Shown: positions 1-11,638, counted from the first letter of the stretch. The stretch: DNA of 64,000 nt from Homarus americanus (GCF_018991925.1 NW_024756914.1:4003028-4067027), one strand, 5' to 3'. A program made the numbers and translations. The notes: generated from the letters alone by a model not told the origin.

Positions 1-55
1 CACCACACAGTAACAAACAGGAGGGTGGAGAACGTCATACATCAACCCAATTACA

Positions 56-121
56 CTGTTACCTTACTGTTGTTACCTTACTGTTGTTACCTTACTGTTG
101 TTACTCTACTGTTGTTACCTT
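56..121. repeat. 14-bp minisatellite
   Basis: About four to five copies of CCTTACTGTTGTTA stand in tandem, with one variant copy. It is a short minisatellite with no coding signal of its own. Confidence 0.85.
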
Positions 122-161
122 ACGCGAGTGAAAATCGTAACAACACTCATGACCCAGCGAC

Positions 162-164
<3 letters not shown>

Positions 165-212
<48 letters not shown>
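165..212. repeat. (CT)24 microsatellite
   Basis: An uninterrupted CT dinucleotide run of 48 bp. Confidence 0.98.
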
Positions 213-213
<1 letters not shown>

Positions 214-321
214 AAAACCTTACTGACGCTGTGAGTGAAAACCCCGCTAGAGTGATGGAGGTACTCGTGCCAGGACCTGCCTGCTGGAGGGGAGTAACAG
301 TAACGCTAATAGTTTCTCCAG

Positions 322-367
322 CTTCGAGAAAAACCCAAGAGAAGTAGAGTCATATGTCCGTCTTTTC
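322..367 (+). CDS. possible short internal exon, unidentified
   Basis: A 46-bp segment follows an acceptor-like sequence (GCTAATAGTTTCTCCAG, with a CTAAT branch-site match) and is followed by GTGAGA, a good donor. One frame is open and reads FEKNPREVESYVRLF after one leftover base. The peptide is polar and charged and looks protein-like. The frame also stays open past the donor into a cysteine-rich stretch made by CTG repeats, so the segment may be chance. No family is recognised. Confidence 0.28.
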
Positions 368-373
368 GTGAGA

Positions 374-2010
374 GGAATGCAGTGCCTGTGGGGGCCTGTA
401 ATAACACGCACATCCTCCTCCTGCTGCTGCTGCTACTGCTGCAGGAATTGTTTCTTTTCAACTACTAGCTGCAGCAGAAACGAGTCAACAGGAGCCTTGT
501 GAGAGAAAGTTTGTCCACAGTTAAGCTTTTACTATTTTTTTTAAGTGACTTTAGACTTAACTCTTGTTTCGAAAGTTATGTCAACAATTACATTTATGAG
601 AATATATCATAGTATTACATCACCCAAGGCGACCATCGATTATGCTTCTAAAAACAACTGAAGATTTTGCCGAATAGTGATAGTAACTTACTTTTTATTG
701 GTGTAACTAAATAAAAATTAGTTCGTAAATGGTAAAATTTTAGGGTTTCACTTGGAGAGTTTTTAAGCATTATAACCTGGAGGTCTTTTTAACATGTCAT
801 TCACCTTTTACATCTCCCGTGTCATTCATGTCAATAAGATGAGTTACAACAGACGATCCAACCTCCCTCCCACTCCCTCACTCACTCCTTCTCCCTCACA
901 GCCAGCCAGGCAAGGAGGTCAGTCAGTCAGTTCAAATCACCATCACCACACAAGCAAGGCCTCAGTCCCCCCATCACTATCATCAACAATGCTAAAATGC
1001 TTGTTCTTAAATCTCCAACACCAGTTTTTCCTGTCTCCTTCAGCCCTCCTACAGGCACTTCTTCATCAACACTATCTCTTTCACCCTCTTAACCACCTCT
1101 CCATCTAGTACCTTCACCTCCCACCATCTACAGGATAACCCCTCATAATCATTACTCCACAAGGTCATCAACACAATACAGTTACCAGTTACAGTCATTT
1201 CATTACGCCAGTGTCCCAAACAGTCCGCCGGTACCCACACCATTAATAAGACGTATTATCTTCCCTTCCATAGCTCCTTATTCATCACGTCTATCATATT
1301 TATCATCATTTATCAACCCCATTCAAACTTTCATCACAATTTACTTCCATACTCCATCTAACTGAAACTTACTTCCAACAGTATTATCAGTGAGTTTTAT
1401 TACCACCTGCCCACCACACCACACCCCTAGAGCCTCCATCACCTTTGTTATTCATCATCACTATTAAATTCACCATTATTACCAATCTTCCAGAAGGGCA
1501 ACACCATAAAACAATCGTCGCGTTGCAGTCAGCTCCACGCATCATCATTCAGATCATCCCTCCTGCAACCTTCCCCCCCTCCACCCCCCGCCTGCAGCGT
1601 CACGAGGCGTCCTTGCCAGACCACCACCGCCCCCTCCCCCCTCCCCCACTCCTTCCTCAGCTGCCTTTACAAAGCACAAACCTCCCATTCACTGGACCAG
1701 ACTCTTGTCTTTACGATTTGTTTACAAATATCAAACTCCGACAGATGCATTCCGTCATGCACTTAGTCATGTTAAATTATAATGTAAAAATTGTGTTCAT
1801 CTCACTACTGACGCGATAACAAGATGGTAATATACATAATTATACGCTTGAGTAGTTCAGTGAAAAAGTGGATTTGAGTCATCTCCACAGGTCTCAGCGT
1901 TGTGTGTGTACCCGTGCTTGTGGATGTATGTATGTATGTTTGTGTCAGTCTGTGCGTGTCTATGAATGTTCGTTCGCCATCAAAGCAGAACTTCCTGAAC
2001 GCCCGAGCAG
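374..2010. other. unassigned single-copy DNA
   Basis: AT-rich DNA with short CTG/CTC runs near 415-450 and ACC/CTC-rich stretches at 860-1440 and 1560-1660. A pyrimidine-rich tract ending in CTGCAG at about 1615 precedes an open frame beginning RHEASLPDHHRPLPPPP. It is proline-rich from C runs and not convincing as an exon. No other gene is visible. Confidence 0.5.
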
Positions 2011-2016
2011 TGATGA

Positions 2017-2018
<2 letters not shown>

Positions 2019-2084
<66 letters not shown>
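2019..2084. repeat. (GA)33 microsatellite
   Basis: A 66-bp uninterrupted GA run, flanked on the left by a TGTATG-rich tract. Confidence 0.98.
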
Positions 2085-2088
<4 letters not shown>

Positions 2089-2473
2089 AATGTGATGTGG
2101 TGTTTGTGTGAGAGATACGTGTGTGTATATGTGTGTGTGAACTACCCTTTATCCCCGGCCACAATCAACACCACACCACCATCACCCCTCGTCTCCACCC
2201 TTGGCGTCACACACCAGACCAACACACACACACAGACCCGTCCCTCACCAAACACACCACCGGTATTTACACCACCGCCACCATCCTCCTCCACAACCTC
2301 ACACGTCTCTCTCGCTCCCTCCCAGCTGAACACAATCACACACTGTAGCGCCTCTCGCCTCCTCCTACGCCTTCGTCATCCTCCTTATGTGTCGTCAGAG
2401 TCGTAATCGTCGACCACGTCAGCTCTGCCATTATCAACTTCACGCACATACTATCTGTTCTACCCCGTGATCT

Positions 2474-2570
2474 GATTGGACGACAGACCAGTATCCTGAG
2501 AGGTGATTGGACGAACACACGTGTCATGGATTATAACTGGACGAGAACGGTAGTACATAACGCTGATTGG
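2474..2570. repeat. four ATTGGAC units spaced 30-31 bp
   Basis: GATTGG at 2474, GATTGG at 2505, AACTGG at 2535 and GATTGG at 2565, three of them extending to GGACGA. This is a degenerate 30-bp tandem repeat. Each intact unit contains ATTGG, the reverse complement of the CCAAT box bound by NF-Y. Whether the sites are bound is unknown. Confidence 0.5.
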
Positions 2571-2806
2571 ACCAAAAAAAAAAAGCAAATCTCCTTCACC
2601 CTGAATGGTCAAGAACGGAAATCAATGAACAGGTAATTGACTCAGCACGCGAACACCTTGACGGTAACTCAATTAAGTTTACCGTTTCACTTTTATTCCT
2701 TTGTGTTCTCCAGCTGCCACAAGAAAGACGAAGACAAAAGACGAGTATTTAAGGAATAATATCAATCTATAATAATGTTTTAAGAATTAATTTAACAATG
2801 TTCTAG

Positions 2807-2826
2807 AGGTCAGAGGTCAAAGGTCA
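2807..2826 (+). promoter_or_regulatory. three AGGTCA half-sites spaced by 1 bp (DR1-DR1)
   Basis: AGGTCA begins at 2807, 2814 and 2821, each separated by one base. DR1 is the consensus for nuclear receptors such as HNF4 and RXR/USP partners. The motif match is exact; function is inferred only. Confidence 0.45.
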
Positions 2827-2973
2827 ATTTTTAAAGAGATATCCCCAGGTATAAGTGACACAACAACAGAAGAATTTGTTGATATTTTATGCCCATATTT
2901 TTTTTTTGCATATTTTGCCATTTTTTTTAAACTGTGTCAAATCAAATTGCCACATGGCCATCCCCTATTCATG

Positions 2974-3190
2974 AAGTAAGTGTGGAAAGCTATATTGTAA
3001 TCTGTGTGGAGAGCTATATTGTATTGTGTGTGGAAAGCTATATTGTAAGCTGTGTGGAGAGCTATATTGTACTGTGTGGAAAGCTATATTGTAATCTGTG
3101 TGGAGAGCTATATTGTATTGTGTGTGGAAAGCTATATTGTAAGCTGTGTGGAGAGCTATATTGTACTGTGTGGAGAGCTATATTGTTCTA
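2974..3190. repeat. 22-24-bp minisatellite
   Basis: About nine copies of GTGTGGAAAGCTATATTGTA-type units. Alternate copies have GGAAAG or GGAGAG, and the linkers (ATCT, TTGT, AGCT, CT) repeat in a higher-order pattern. It gives spurious ESYIV-type reading frames. Confidence 0.93.
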
Positions 3191-3589
3191 TTGGCCTGTG
3201 TCTGCCTGACTTAACACGTCACACCTTGTTTTGTTTACACCTTACTGTCATAATCAGGTTAAAAAAATACCTCTTAATCAGATTTAATTCATAATTCAAT
3301 AAAAAAAACTATAAATAACAATTCCTGATTATAATAAGATTTAATATCAAACTAATCGCTAATAACCTAACCTAACCCATTTATCTAATCCGAATCCTTA
3401 AAAAAAAATAATATTAAAAAAGTCACAAATCACACCAATCCACACCTTTCACTCTCTTCAAGTATAAACATTTATAAACGTATAATAAACAAAATAAATA
3501 TAGACACCTGAATCTCAAGGAGCATCTGAACCCTTTCTCGTGTGGGCTGTGAGATCTAAACAAACACACGGGCGGGGTATAGGGTGAAC

Positions 3590-3760
3590 AGGTCCGAGTC
3601 TGCTTTGTTTTTTGAGTCGGGATGGTCGGTGGCGGCGGTAGGGGGCGGTGAGGGTAGGGTCGGGATGGTCTGGTCTGGTCTGGATCGGGATAGTCTGGGT
3701 CGGGATGGTCGGGGCCGGCGGTCGGGGGCGGTGAGGGGTAAGGTTGGGAGGTCGGAAGGT
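3590..3760. repeat. GGGATGGTCTGGTC-type G-rich degenerate repeat
   Basis: Repeated GGTCTGG, GGTCGGGATGG and GGGGCGGTGAGGGT blocks. Both strands are open only because of repeat composition. Confidence 0.6.
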
Positions 3761-3990
3761 CGAGTTACGGGATCTATTGGGGAAGTCAGTCACCTTTATA
3801 CCACAACGATGATATATTATTTCTATTCTCTATCCATTTCTGATCATCTATCCTTCATCCCCTTATCCTCTGTCTGTATTCCAGGCGCATTAAATCCTCC
3901 CATTCCTATTCACTATTGCTCTCACACCGAAAACCTATCCCTTATCCCCCTAACCACTAACACACAACAATCTCCTTCCCCCACCCACGT

Positions 3991-3994
<4 letters not shown>

Positions 3995-4056
<62 letters not shown>
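3995..4056. repeat. (CT)31 microsatellite
   Basis: Uninterrupted CT run. Confidence 0.98.
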
Positions 4057-4061
<5 letters not shown>

Positions 4062-4650
4062 AGCTCGTAATCGCTACAGGACTACAAACTTTTACACCCT
4101 ACTAAGGATCGCTTTCTGTTCCAGTCACACCTCTACAAAACTGGATTTAGCAAAGATCAAAGCTTTTATCTGATTTACGGGGTATTTTTAGCTGTGATTT
4201 AGCTGTAGGTATGAAAGTCTTTTCTTGATTACATCCTGAGCTAAACCAATGATGCATAATTGTACATCATTAAAATGCATAGTGTATATTTTTTTAAAAA
4301 CTAATTTATATGATAATTGTAGTGAAAATCTATCAAGAAGCGAGATCATTTAGACAAATCCATTACAAAGTTAATATTAAAAAAAACAATAATCACTCGA
4401 TAAAGGTAAAGACGTTTAAGGTAAGGTCAACAGGGCAAAGGTAAGTGTATGTGAACCGCTATAGAACTTAACATTGTTTTTTTTTGTGGTTTTATGTGAG
4501 TTTTAAGCAGTTTCCGGGAAGAAATAACAACAGTGAAGGAATGCTCGAGACAGTTCTGAGTGCTGGGGAATAATGAAGACTGCTGTAGGTGTTAAGGAAT
4601 GTGGGGCATGATAATAAGACACAAGGGCGTCTTTAGCACTCACACCAAGG
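4057..4650. other. unassigned AT-rich DNA
   Basis: No tandem repeat, recognisable exon or RNA gene is visible. Confidence 0.5.
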
Positions 4651-4654
4651 ACGT

Positions 4655-5035
4655 CGGGGAGTGGTAGGAACGGTGGGGGAGTGGTAGGAACGGTGAGGGG
4701 AGTGGTAGGAACGGTGAGGGGAGTGGTAGGAACCGTGAGGGGAGTGGTAGGAACGGTAGGAGGAGTGGTAGGAACAGTGAGGGGAGTGTGGTGTTAGGAA
4801 CGGTAGGGGTGTGGTAGGAACGATTGGGAGGGTGTTAGGAACGGTGAAGGAATTGGTAGGAACGGTGATTGGTAGGAACGGTGAGGGGTGGTAGGAACGG
4901 TGGTGGAGTGTGGTAGGAACGGTGAGTGTAGGAACAGTGGAGTGGTAGGAACGATTGAGTGTGGTGGGAACAGTCAGAGTGGGAACGGTGAAGAGTGGTA
5001 GGAACGGTGGGGGGAGTGGTAGGGACGGTGGGGGG
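4655..5035. repeat. GTGGTAGGAACGGTGAGGGG minisatellite
   Basis: About eighteen degenerate copies of a roughly 20-21-bp unit built on GGTAGGAACGGTG, with length variants. The minus-strand frame reads as P-T-V-P-T-T-type repeats and joins the open frame of the candidate exon on its right. Confidence 0.9.
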
Positions 5036-5039
5036 GAGG

Positions 5040-5242
5040 GGGGTGCAGGTGACGGCTGATAATGCTAGGAAGTGAAGGTAGCGAGGTGTGGGGGGTGGGG
5101 GATAGAAGGACGGGAGGTAAGGGTCCTGGAGGGTAACAACTGTGGGCAGCAGCGTCACCATGTCGAGGCAGTAAACCCGTCCAGCGAGTGTTTGTACCAG
5201 CGTATGATGTATGGCCTCCAACGCCTCGCCTCCCTCCCTCAC
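5040..5242 (-). CDS. possible coding segment, unidentified
   Basis: The minus-strand frame starting just after a TGA near 5246 reads VREGGEALEAIHHTLVQTLA, then GRVYCLDMVTLLPTVVTLQ, then a proline-rich tail that runs into the minisatellite. The first 45 residues have GC-rich third positions and a balanced hydrophobic pattern unlike the surrounding repeats. No convincing splice site bounds it: the acceptor side lacks a pyrimidine tract, and the best donor-like site (ATG|GTGACG) falls inside. The + strand also has a shorter open frame here. Family unknown. Confidence 0.3.
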
Positions 5243-5249
5243 CGCTCAT

Positions 5250-5990
5250 AACTGACTGAGCTCCTCGTCCTACTCACTTTTTGTCGTCCTCTGTCATAAC
5301 CTCTTTTGCGTCAGCCTCCCCCCATCATAATTGTTTATAGGAGCTGCTTAACTACTTCTGCAACGCCCCTGAGAGTCTGTGGTCTGCTCAAGTCCTCTTT
5401 GCAATCCACGACACTGCAGGATCTATCTGCTCAACTACTTCTACATCAGGGGGTGACGGTGGGATCTGGTCGTATCCTCTTGTAACGTAAGATCTGCTTT
5501 AGCCCTTCAGCAACACTTGAGTGATGTTCCTTTGCAACGCAGGAGACTGTAGGATTTACCTGAGTAATTCCTTTTAACATCCAGTAAACACTAATGCCTG
5601 CTAAAGTAATCCCATTCGTAACACAGGATACCGTAGGATCCGCCCATGTATTTCTGTGCCACTGAACCAACTCAAACAAATCCTTCTGAAACATTAAACA
5701 CTCCAGGGATAACTCAGGTACTTGTGTGAGGGTCGGACGTCCATAAATAAATAATATTACAACATACTGAACCTTCAAGACGAGCTGAGGATCAAGGGTG
5801 ACAAGTGACATTAATAATAAACCATAACATACATACGATCCTCCGTACTAATGAACAGGTGGGAGGGAGGTAAACAAACACATCATTCGAGTCCATCCCT
5901 GAGTACCTAGCGAGTATTACAAGTACATAATGAGTACAAGTTAGTTTCCTCCTCCTACTCTCTCTCCTCATTCACCTTCATTTTACTCAT
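5250..5990. other. unassigned DNA with a diverged long repeat
   Basis: Blocks of the form TTGCAA..CAGGA..CTGTAGGAT..CTGAGTAATTCCTT recur near 5400, 5530 and 5620 with heavy divergence, suggesting an old tandem repeat of about 100-120 bp. It leaves a 121-codon minus-strand open frame (5446-5811) with internal peptide repeats (PTVSCV), probably not a gene. Confidence 0.4.
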
Positions 5991-5994
5991 TTAT

Positions 5995-5998
<4 letters not shown>

Positions 5999-6030
<32 letters not shown>

Positions 6031-6130
6031 AACCCCTCTCTCTCCTTCCTGTTTCTTTCTTTCTTTCACCTCAATCGACCTTCTCCCTCTTCCTGTCTAT
6101 TCTTTCCTCCTCCCTTTCCCCCTTCTCCCC
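5999..6130. repeat. CT microsatellite and pyrimidine-rich tract
   Basis: A 29-bp CT run followed by TTTC and TCCC-rich sequence. Confidence 0.9.
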
Positions 6131-6229
6131 CTTCCCCCTCCCATTGTGACGCCGATAAAGAGAGAAAATTATACAAAAATTTAAAGGGAAGAGAAATTAA
6201 ATAAAACAAAAGAACAAATGCAATGAAAA

Positions 6230-6520
6230 AAATGAAAAACAATTCATTGAAGAAAGAAAAAAAATAAGGAAATAAAGATAAAGAAAAGAAATAAGAAAAC
6301 AAAGAAGAGATAGAAAAGGAATATGATTATGAGGAAGAGAGAGAAGAGGAGGAAGAGAAGGAAGAAGAGGAGCAGGAAGATAAAGAAGAAGAGGAGCAGG
6401 AAGTGAAGAAAGACAGAAGAAGAGGTGGGGAAAGACAGCAGTAAAGTAGGAAGAAAGATTGATAATGAAGAAGACGATATAAAGAAGAAAAAACATAGGA
6501 ATAAAGACAAACAAGAATAA
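6230..6520. repeat. purine-rich GAAGAGGAG/AAAGAAA tract
   Basis: The + strand is almost pure A/G for nearly 300 bp, giving long F/L/S-rich frames on the minus strand that are compositional artefacts. Confidence 0.85.
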
Positions 6521-6624
6521 AGGAGAAGGGGCAGAACAACAAAAAACAAAATGGGATTAAATTTCTGGGAAACTGGAGATGGTGAAAAAAAGTCATTTTC
6601 CCAGCCACGTGTAGACCAGAGTTC

Positions 6625-6920
6625 AAGGGCCCCTAAGTCAACCCCTCCATCAGGGCCCCTAAGTCAACCCACTAACAGCCCCCTACCCCACCATCAGACC
6701 CCCCAACCCCACCATCAGGACCCCTAACCCCACCAATAGGCCCCCACCCCAGCCTCCAACCCCACCACCAGAGCCCCCACCTCACCATCAGGGCCCCCAA
6801 CCCCACCATCAGGACCCCTAACCCCACCAATAGGCCCCCACCCCAGCCTCCAACCCCACCACCAGAGCCCCCACCTCACCATCAGGGCCCCCAAGTCAAC
6901 CCCACCACCAGGGCCCCCGA
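6625..6920. repeat. CCCCACCATCAGGGCCCC minisatellite
   Basis: Degenerate copies of an 18-20-bp C-rich unit. One block is duplicated: the stretch from about 6715 recurs from about 6811 nearly unchanged. Confidence 0.88.
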
Positions 6921-7109
6921 CAGATACCCACAAGACGGGCACAAGGAGCAGCCCTATCTGAAGCCTCGACCTCCTACTCGAGAACCTCTGACCCCGGATT
7001 CACTGATACACGTAAGGTAGTTTGTCCTCCTCCAAGGTGAAACAATACGATGCCTTGTGAAATAATGGAGCGATATAGAGAGAATTCTTTAGTATAGTGA
7101 TTGTGCAAG

Positions 7110-7165
7110 ATGACTGGGTGGGTTGGGTGGGTTGGTGGGTGTAGGTGGGTGGGGGTGGGTGGGTG
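7110..7165. repeat. GGGTGGGT and GGTTAGGTTAGG tract
   Basis: G-rich repeats with four or more G runs, able in principle to form a quadruplex, grading into TTAGG-type sequence. Confidence 0.7.
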
Positions 7166-7277
7166 GTAGGTTAGGTTAGGTCAGATTAAATTAGAATAGG
7201 TCGTCACGTTAGGCTGTCAGGTTATATCAAGTGCGGTGAGGTGAAGTTAAATCAAGTTAGGATACATCTGATTAAGT

Positions 7278-7281
<4 letters not shown>

Positions 7282-7324
<43 letters not shown>
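7282..7324. repeat. (GA)21 microsatellite
   Basis: Uninterrupted GA run. Confidence 0.97.
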
Positions 7325-7328
<4 letters not shown>

Positions 7329-7371
7329 CAGTACGGTTAACGTGACCACCACCTGCACCAGGGCGGGTCAG

Positions 7372-7449
7372 GTGAAGCGGAAGGGGAAGCCGCAGGATGA
7401 GAAAGGGACTTTACCGCAGGCGATCTACCTGAGGGTGTTTCCGCTATAG
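7372..7449 (+). CDS. weak candidate terminal exon
   Basis: After GGGCGGGTCAG the frame reads VKRKGKPQDEKGTLPQAIYL, then RVFPL and TAG. The peptide is lysine-rich and plausible. The acceptor has a poor pyrimidine tract, and the opposite strand carries a better acceptor (cctggtgcag) in the same place. Strand and reality are both uncertain. Confidence 0.18.
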   Translation: MKRKGKPQDEKGTLPQAIYLRVFPL

Positions 7450-7852
7450 GACGTGAAGGTGATTGTGGGTGAGGGAATGCAGGTGAGGGGAGTCTGTGAG
7501 TGTGGGGAGGGGAGGGGCGTGTGGGGGGTTTCTACTGGTGGTCGGGAGGGCGTGAGGTGCTGGTGAACTTAATAAGAAACATATGACACGAGTGGCTAGT
7601 TGTCCTCTATGTGTGCGGGCGTGTGCGTCACTCTTGCTGGACGGGTGGGCGTGGATGTTAATAGAAAACACATGGTACGGGCGTCAGAAGAGCGAGGACG
7701 TGGGCGTAACTGCTACTGCTTCTCTATATTTGGTGAATGGGCGTCTCACATAACACGCGTGGGCGTCATAAAACAAGAGGGCGGGGGCGTGAAAGTGTTC
7801 CTGCCCTATAAAGCGTGTTCGTGTCCCCCTCCTGCTGGGTGTCATAATGTAA

Positions 7853-7877
7853 AGGTTAGGTTAGGTTAGGTTAGGTT
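7853..7877. repeat. interstitial (TTAGG)n
   Basis: About five copies of the arthropod telomere-type pentamer, inside non-telomeric DNA. Confidence 0.9.
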
Positions 7878-7916
7878 GAGAAGACATTTTGTGTGTAACA
7901 GTGACTGGATGGTGGT

Positions 7917-7938
7917 ATCTATCTATCTATCTATCTAT
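7917..7938. repeat. (ATCT)n microsatellite
   Basis: Five ATCT units. Confidence 0.9.
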
Positions 7939-8151
7939 CACAACTACTAACAACCTTCCTATACTGTATACCATCTATTACGACTACCGACAAACAACCT
8001 ACTATCACTATAACCAAGACAAACAACAATACACCGACAATGTCACAGTTCCCTCCTCCCCCCCCCCCCACAGTGGGTGTCCTCCATACAACACCTGTAG
8101 TCATAGTTGTCAAATAAAAGTCGTGTGTGGATCTCCTCTACTAGGCTTGGG

Positions 8152-8205
8152 CATGACATAGAAGAGGGGCGTGGGCGTGACATAGAAGAGGGGCGTGGGC
8201 GTGAT
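8152..8205. repeat. 24-bp direct repeat
   Basis: Two full copies plus a partial copy of GACATAGAAGAGGGGCGTGG followed by GCGT. Confidence 0.9.
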
Positions 8206-8639
8206 AAACAAGACAATCCGGACGCACGAGACAGGGAGACAAGGGAGAAAAGGAGCTGGTTCTCCCTTCTATGGCATGTGGATGTCTCCCTTACCGAGCG
8301 AGGATGAACGTAAGGGCGAACCCCAAAACACATCAGAGATTACCAAATCGTTATCTAAACAGCGTTGGGGTGAGATGAGGACACCCTAAAGATTGTCCCA
8401 AGTCTTGAGCAAGTCACGTGTTAGGGTGAACTTACGACACTGGAAGGATTACCGACTAGTCTTCAAAACAACAAGAGTTTAGCGTGACAACTGTTTACCT
8501 TGTCCTTCTCAAACGATCCTACAGCCTCAAGGATAACCAACAGGAATAAAGAGTATTTGTGTTACCCTCCCACAGGCTTCCCGTCTGTATGTCCGTCAGT
8601 CCACGAATCCGGGAGTTGTGAATATGGTAAGTCTTAACA

Positions 8640-8850
8640 AAGAATAAAAGGATTTAAGACAAAATCTCCAACACTTTAAAATCTGCCTTTAAATCCATAA
8701 CACTTTAAAATCCCCAACACTTAAAAAATCTGTCAATAAAATCCCCAACATTTTTAAATATGTCTTTAAAATCCCAAGCACTTTAAAATCAGCCTTTAAA
8801 TCCAAACACTTAAAATCTGTCTTTAAAATCTGGCCAAATAAACGGGAGAA
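8640..8850. repeat. degenerate AAAATCTGCCTTTAAATCC repeat
   Basis: Six to eight diverged copies built from CACTTTAAAATC and TCTTTAAAATCC motifs, about 30-36 bp apart. Confidence 0.65.
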
Positions 8851-9275
8851 ATTAGGTAACGCAACGCAGGACTCAACCACTCCCAGGAGGCGGACTAGGA
8901 GTGATAATTAGGCCGCCAGACGTGGAGGATATCCTCGTAGGATATCCATCACTGAGTATCCAACACCAGCGACTCTTGCTTGCCTTATCCTTTCTTAAAT
9001 TCCTACAGGATTACTATTTTCGCTGACAGGGTTGAGAGAATGACGCTGAGCAAATGTTAAGTAGATTACATACATACATACACACATACACACATCACTA
9101 AATTCTCTACTCCGTCACAATATATACATTCAGAATTATTCCTACACATCCATCATGACTCTAGCAACACACACACATACATCCACACATTAATACAACA
9201 TACAAACACAACTAAACATCTGTCACACCCGTATAAACACACATTTGCTATACGTGACGTGCATACTCCTCCTGG

Positions 9276-9303
9276 TGACGTCATAGATGTAAGAGTGACG
9301 TCA
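9276..9303. promoter_or_regulatory. two TGACGTCA palindromes 20 bp apart
   Basis: Exact CRE/ATF-type octamers at 9276-9283 and 9296-9303 within a GTGACGTCA context, with a TACGTGACGTGC element upstream. Regulatory use is inferred. Confidence 0.35.
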
Positions 9304-9435
9304 GAGATAAACAAGCGCTAGTTATTATACTCATCGGCTTGTGATTCATCTTCCTTGACTTGTTTATTCATTTATCTAATCCTTATCTATTTATCAACAA
9401 CTTGTACGCTATTATACTACTATTTATTTTTAAAC

Positions 9436-9720
9436 ATTTGAGTATGATGATTTAACCCCTTGAGTATGATGATTTAACCCCTGAGTATGATGATTTAACC
9501 CCTCGAGTATGATGATTTAACCCCTTGAGTATGATGATTTAACCCCTTGAGTATGATGATTTAACCCCTTGAGTATGATGATTTAACCCCTTGAGTATGA
9601 TGAATTAACCCCTTGAGTGCTAGAAAAACCCAGAGTACGATGAGAATCCCTTGGGTATGATGATTTAACCCCCTGACTACAATGACAACCCTCGGAGTAC
9701 GATGACTTACATCCTCCTAA
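9436..9720. repeat. 22-bp minisatellite
   Basis: About nine near-identical copies of GAGTATGATGATTTAACCCC plus TT, then several diverged copies to about 9720. Confidence 0.95.
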
Positions 9721-10060
9721 CCTAGGGACCAAATGTAAATAGAAACAAAAAAATCTATTAAAATCAACATACACGAGACATTAGTTATTAAGATTATCCA
9801 AATATTTAGAGGAAATTTAACCAGGATTTGTTTAATAATCTTAGGATAACTTAACCTTTGGAATCCGAGTATCTGTAAAGGACTATTAGCTCACTATGTC
9901 AACAAGGTGGCAACGCGGGACTGTGGTTCGGTCTCTGACTAAGACACTCAAGGCTTCTGTGTGTTGTGTGTGTGTGTGTGTGTGTGTGTGGTTGCATTTC
10001 TTTCCTGCTGTGTGATATCGTGTAGCTGGTGGTGGTGGTGGTGCTGCTCCTGACGGTGTG
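9721..10060. other. unassigned DNA with a (TG)n tract
   Basis: Contains a (TG)15 run at 9959-9989. An ATG at 9907 opens a short frame (STRWQRGTVVRSLTKTLKAS) that ends in the TG tract, while the minus strand also reads open. Neither is supported by flanking signals. Confidence 0.4.
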
Positions 10061-10329
10061 ATGTGACTCCCTTCCTAAAGTCACCATTTTCCTCTCCCTT
10101 CCTCCTCCCCCTTGTCAGTCCTTCCTCCATTCTCTCCTTTCGTATCTCCCCTTCCTCCTACATATCCTCCCTTCCTCTCAACCCCCAGTTCGTTATACCC
10201 CCCTCCCATTCCTTATGCTCTATCTACACCCCATCTCCCCTCCCCTTCCAACACTAAGCTCCCCCCTCAGTCAATTTAATAGAGTAGACCAGCGGGCAGC
10301 CACGAGGCGAAGGTGCTGCTAGTTAAGGA

Positions 10330-11040
10330 GGGGAGTATTCTGTTAACTAGACAAGGGAGACGACTGATGGGGAGGGGGGCTAAGAGGGAGGAAGCAGAGA
10401 AAAGAGATGAAAGGGGAGAAGCTGGATGGGGGATAATAAAGGAAAAGACATGACAGAGGGGAAAAGAGTTAAGAAGAGATGAAAGACACAAGGAGGAAGG
10501 GAGAAGTGAGAGAAAGAGCATAGGAGAGGGGAGGGGAAGGGGAGAAGGGGAGGGGGGGGGGTGGAGAAGGGGGGTGGAAGGGGGAGGAGGAAGGATAACC
10601 TCATTTCACTGGTGGGTGGGTTCATGAGGTTTCTGAGATCACTCCCACACCTGGGATGCCGAGTACAGCAGGTGGGTAGGAGGCGGTGCTTGTGTTCAGG
10701 GCATGTGGGTGGGGGGGAGGGGGGGTGAGGGACAAGGAAGTGTAGAGAGAGGGAGAGATGGTGGGAGGAAGTGTGGTGGAGGTAAGGTGAATGAAGGGAA
10801 GAACGTGAAGGGAAAGGGGTGGGGTGCAGTGGAGGGTAGTGTGAGGTGTGGAGGACGGAGTTGCCTTAAGAAGTAAAGGGACGAGTGGAAGGGGAAGGAG
10901 GGGGGGGGGGTTCAAGTATGTGGGGCAGAGGTTGGTGGGAAAGAAGGTGGGAAGGAGGTGAAGGTTAAAGGAAAGGGGGTAGTAAAGGTGGAGGAGGTCG
11001 AGGTGAGGAGGAGAATTAGAAGGTTAGAGGTGGAGGGTAA
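10330..11040. repeat. purine-rich GGGA/GGGGA tract
   Basis: About 700 bp of A/G-rich + strand with many G runs (poly-G near 10551 and 10901). The minus-strand frames rich in S, P and L are artefacts of composition. Confidence 0.8.
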
Positions 11041-11638
11041 AAGCATATCTCACAGTAATGACACGAATTGTATCTAGCGACGCAAGGATCACACACACAC
11101 ACGCACACAGTCATGTACGCCCATGGAAGCACCCGTTTATACCTGCATGTGTACACCATTATCACAACACCCAACCTCCTCAGTGATACATTACCTGCCA
11201 CACAACAAGCCGTAACTGGTAGGTAATTCCCGTAACCAATATAAAACAAACACACACACGCACACACACACACACGCGATATCTAATGCTATCCGCCAGG
11301 CCTTGTAAAAACGGGAGGGGAGGGGGGAGGAGGAGGGAGGATTCTGATGTACCCCAGGATGGATACGGATTCACAACTCACGAACGCTCGCCAAAGTAAA
11401 CAAGAATATCAATTTATGCAATATTTTCCCTGTTGTGGATATATTCTGTTTATATTAGTTGAGTATTTATGAAACAATAGACAGTCAAAGTAAAGCCAAA
11501 TAACAGTAAACAAATCCTACATAAAAACAGTATCTAGCTTAGCTATTTATTCGTACTGTAGATACTAAAAAAAGCTAAACAGATAAAAAAATACAGAAGA
11601 CTTATCTTACTTAAATCATCATACAAAACCTTATTTAC

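Noticed and set aside
9897..10050. Short ORF reading STRWQRGTVVRSLTKTLK
   Set aside because: It runs into the TG microsatellite, and the antisense frame (SLECLSQRPNHSPALPPC) is as plausible. No supporting signals.
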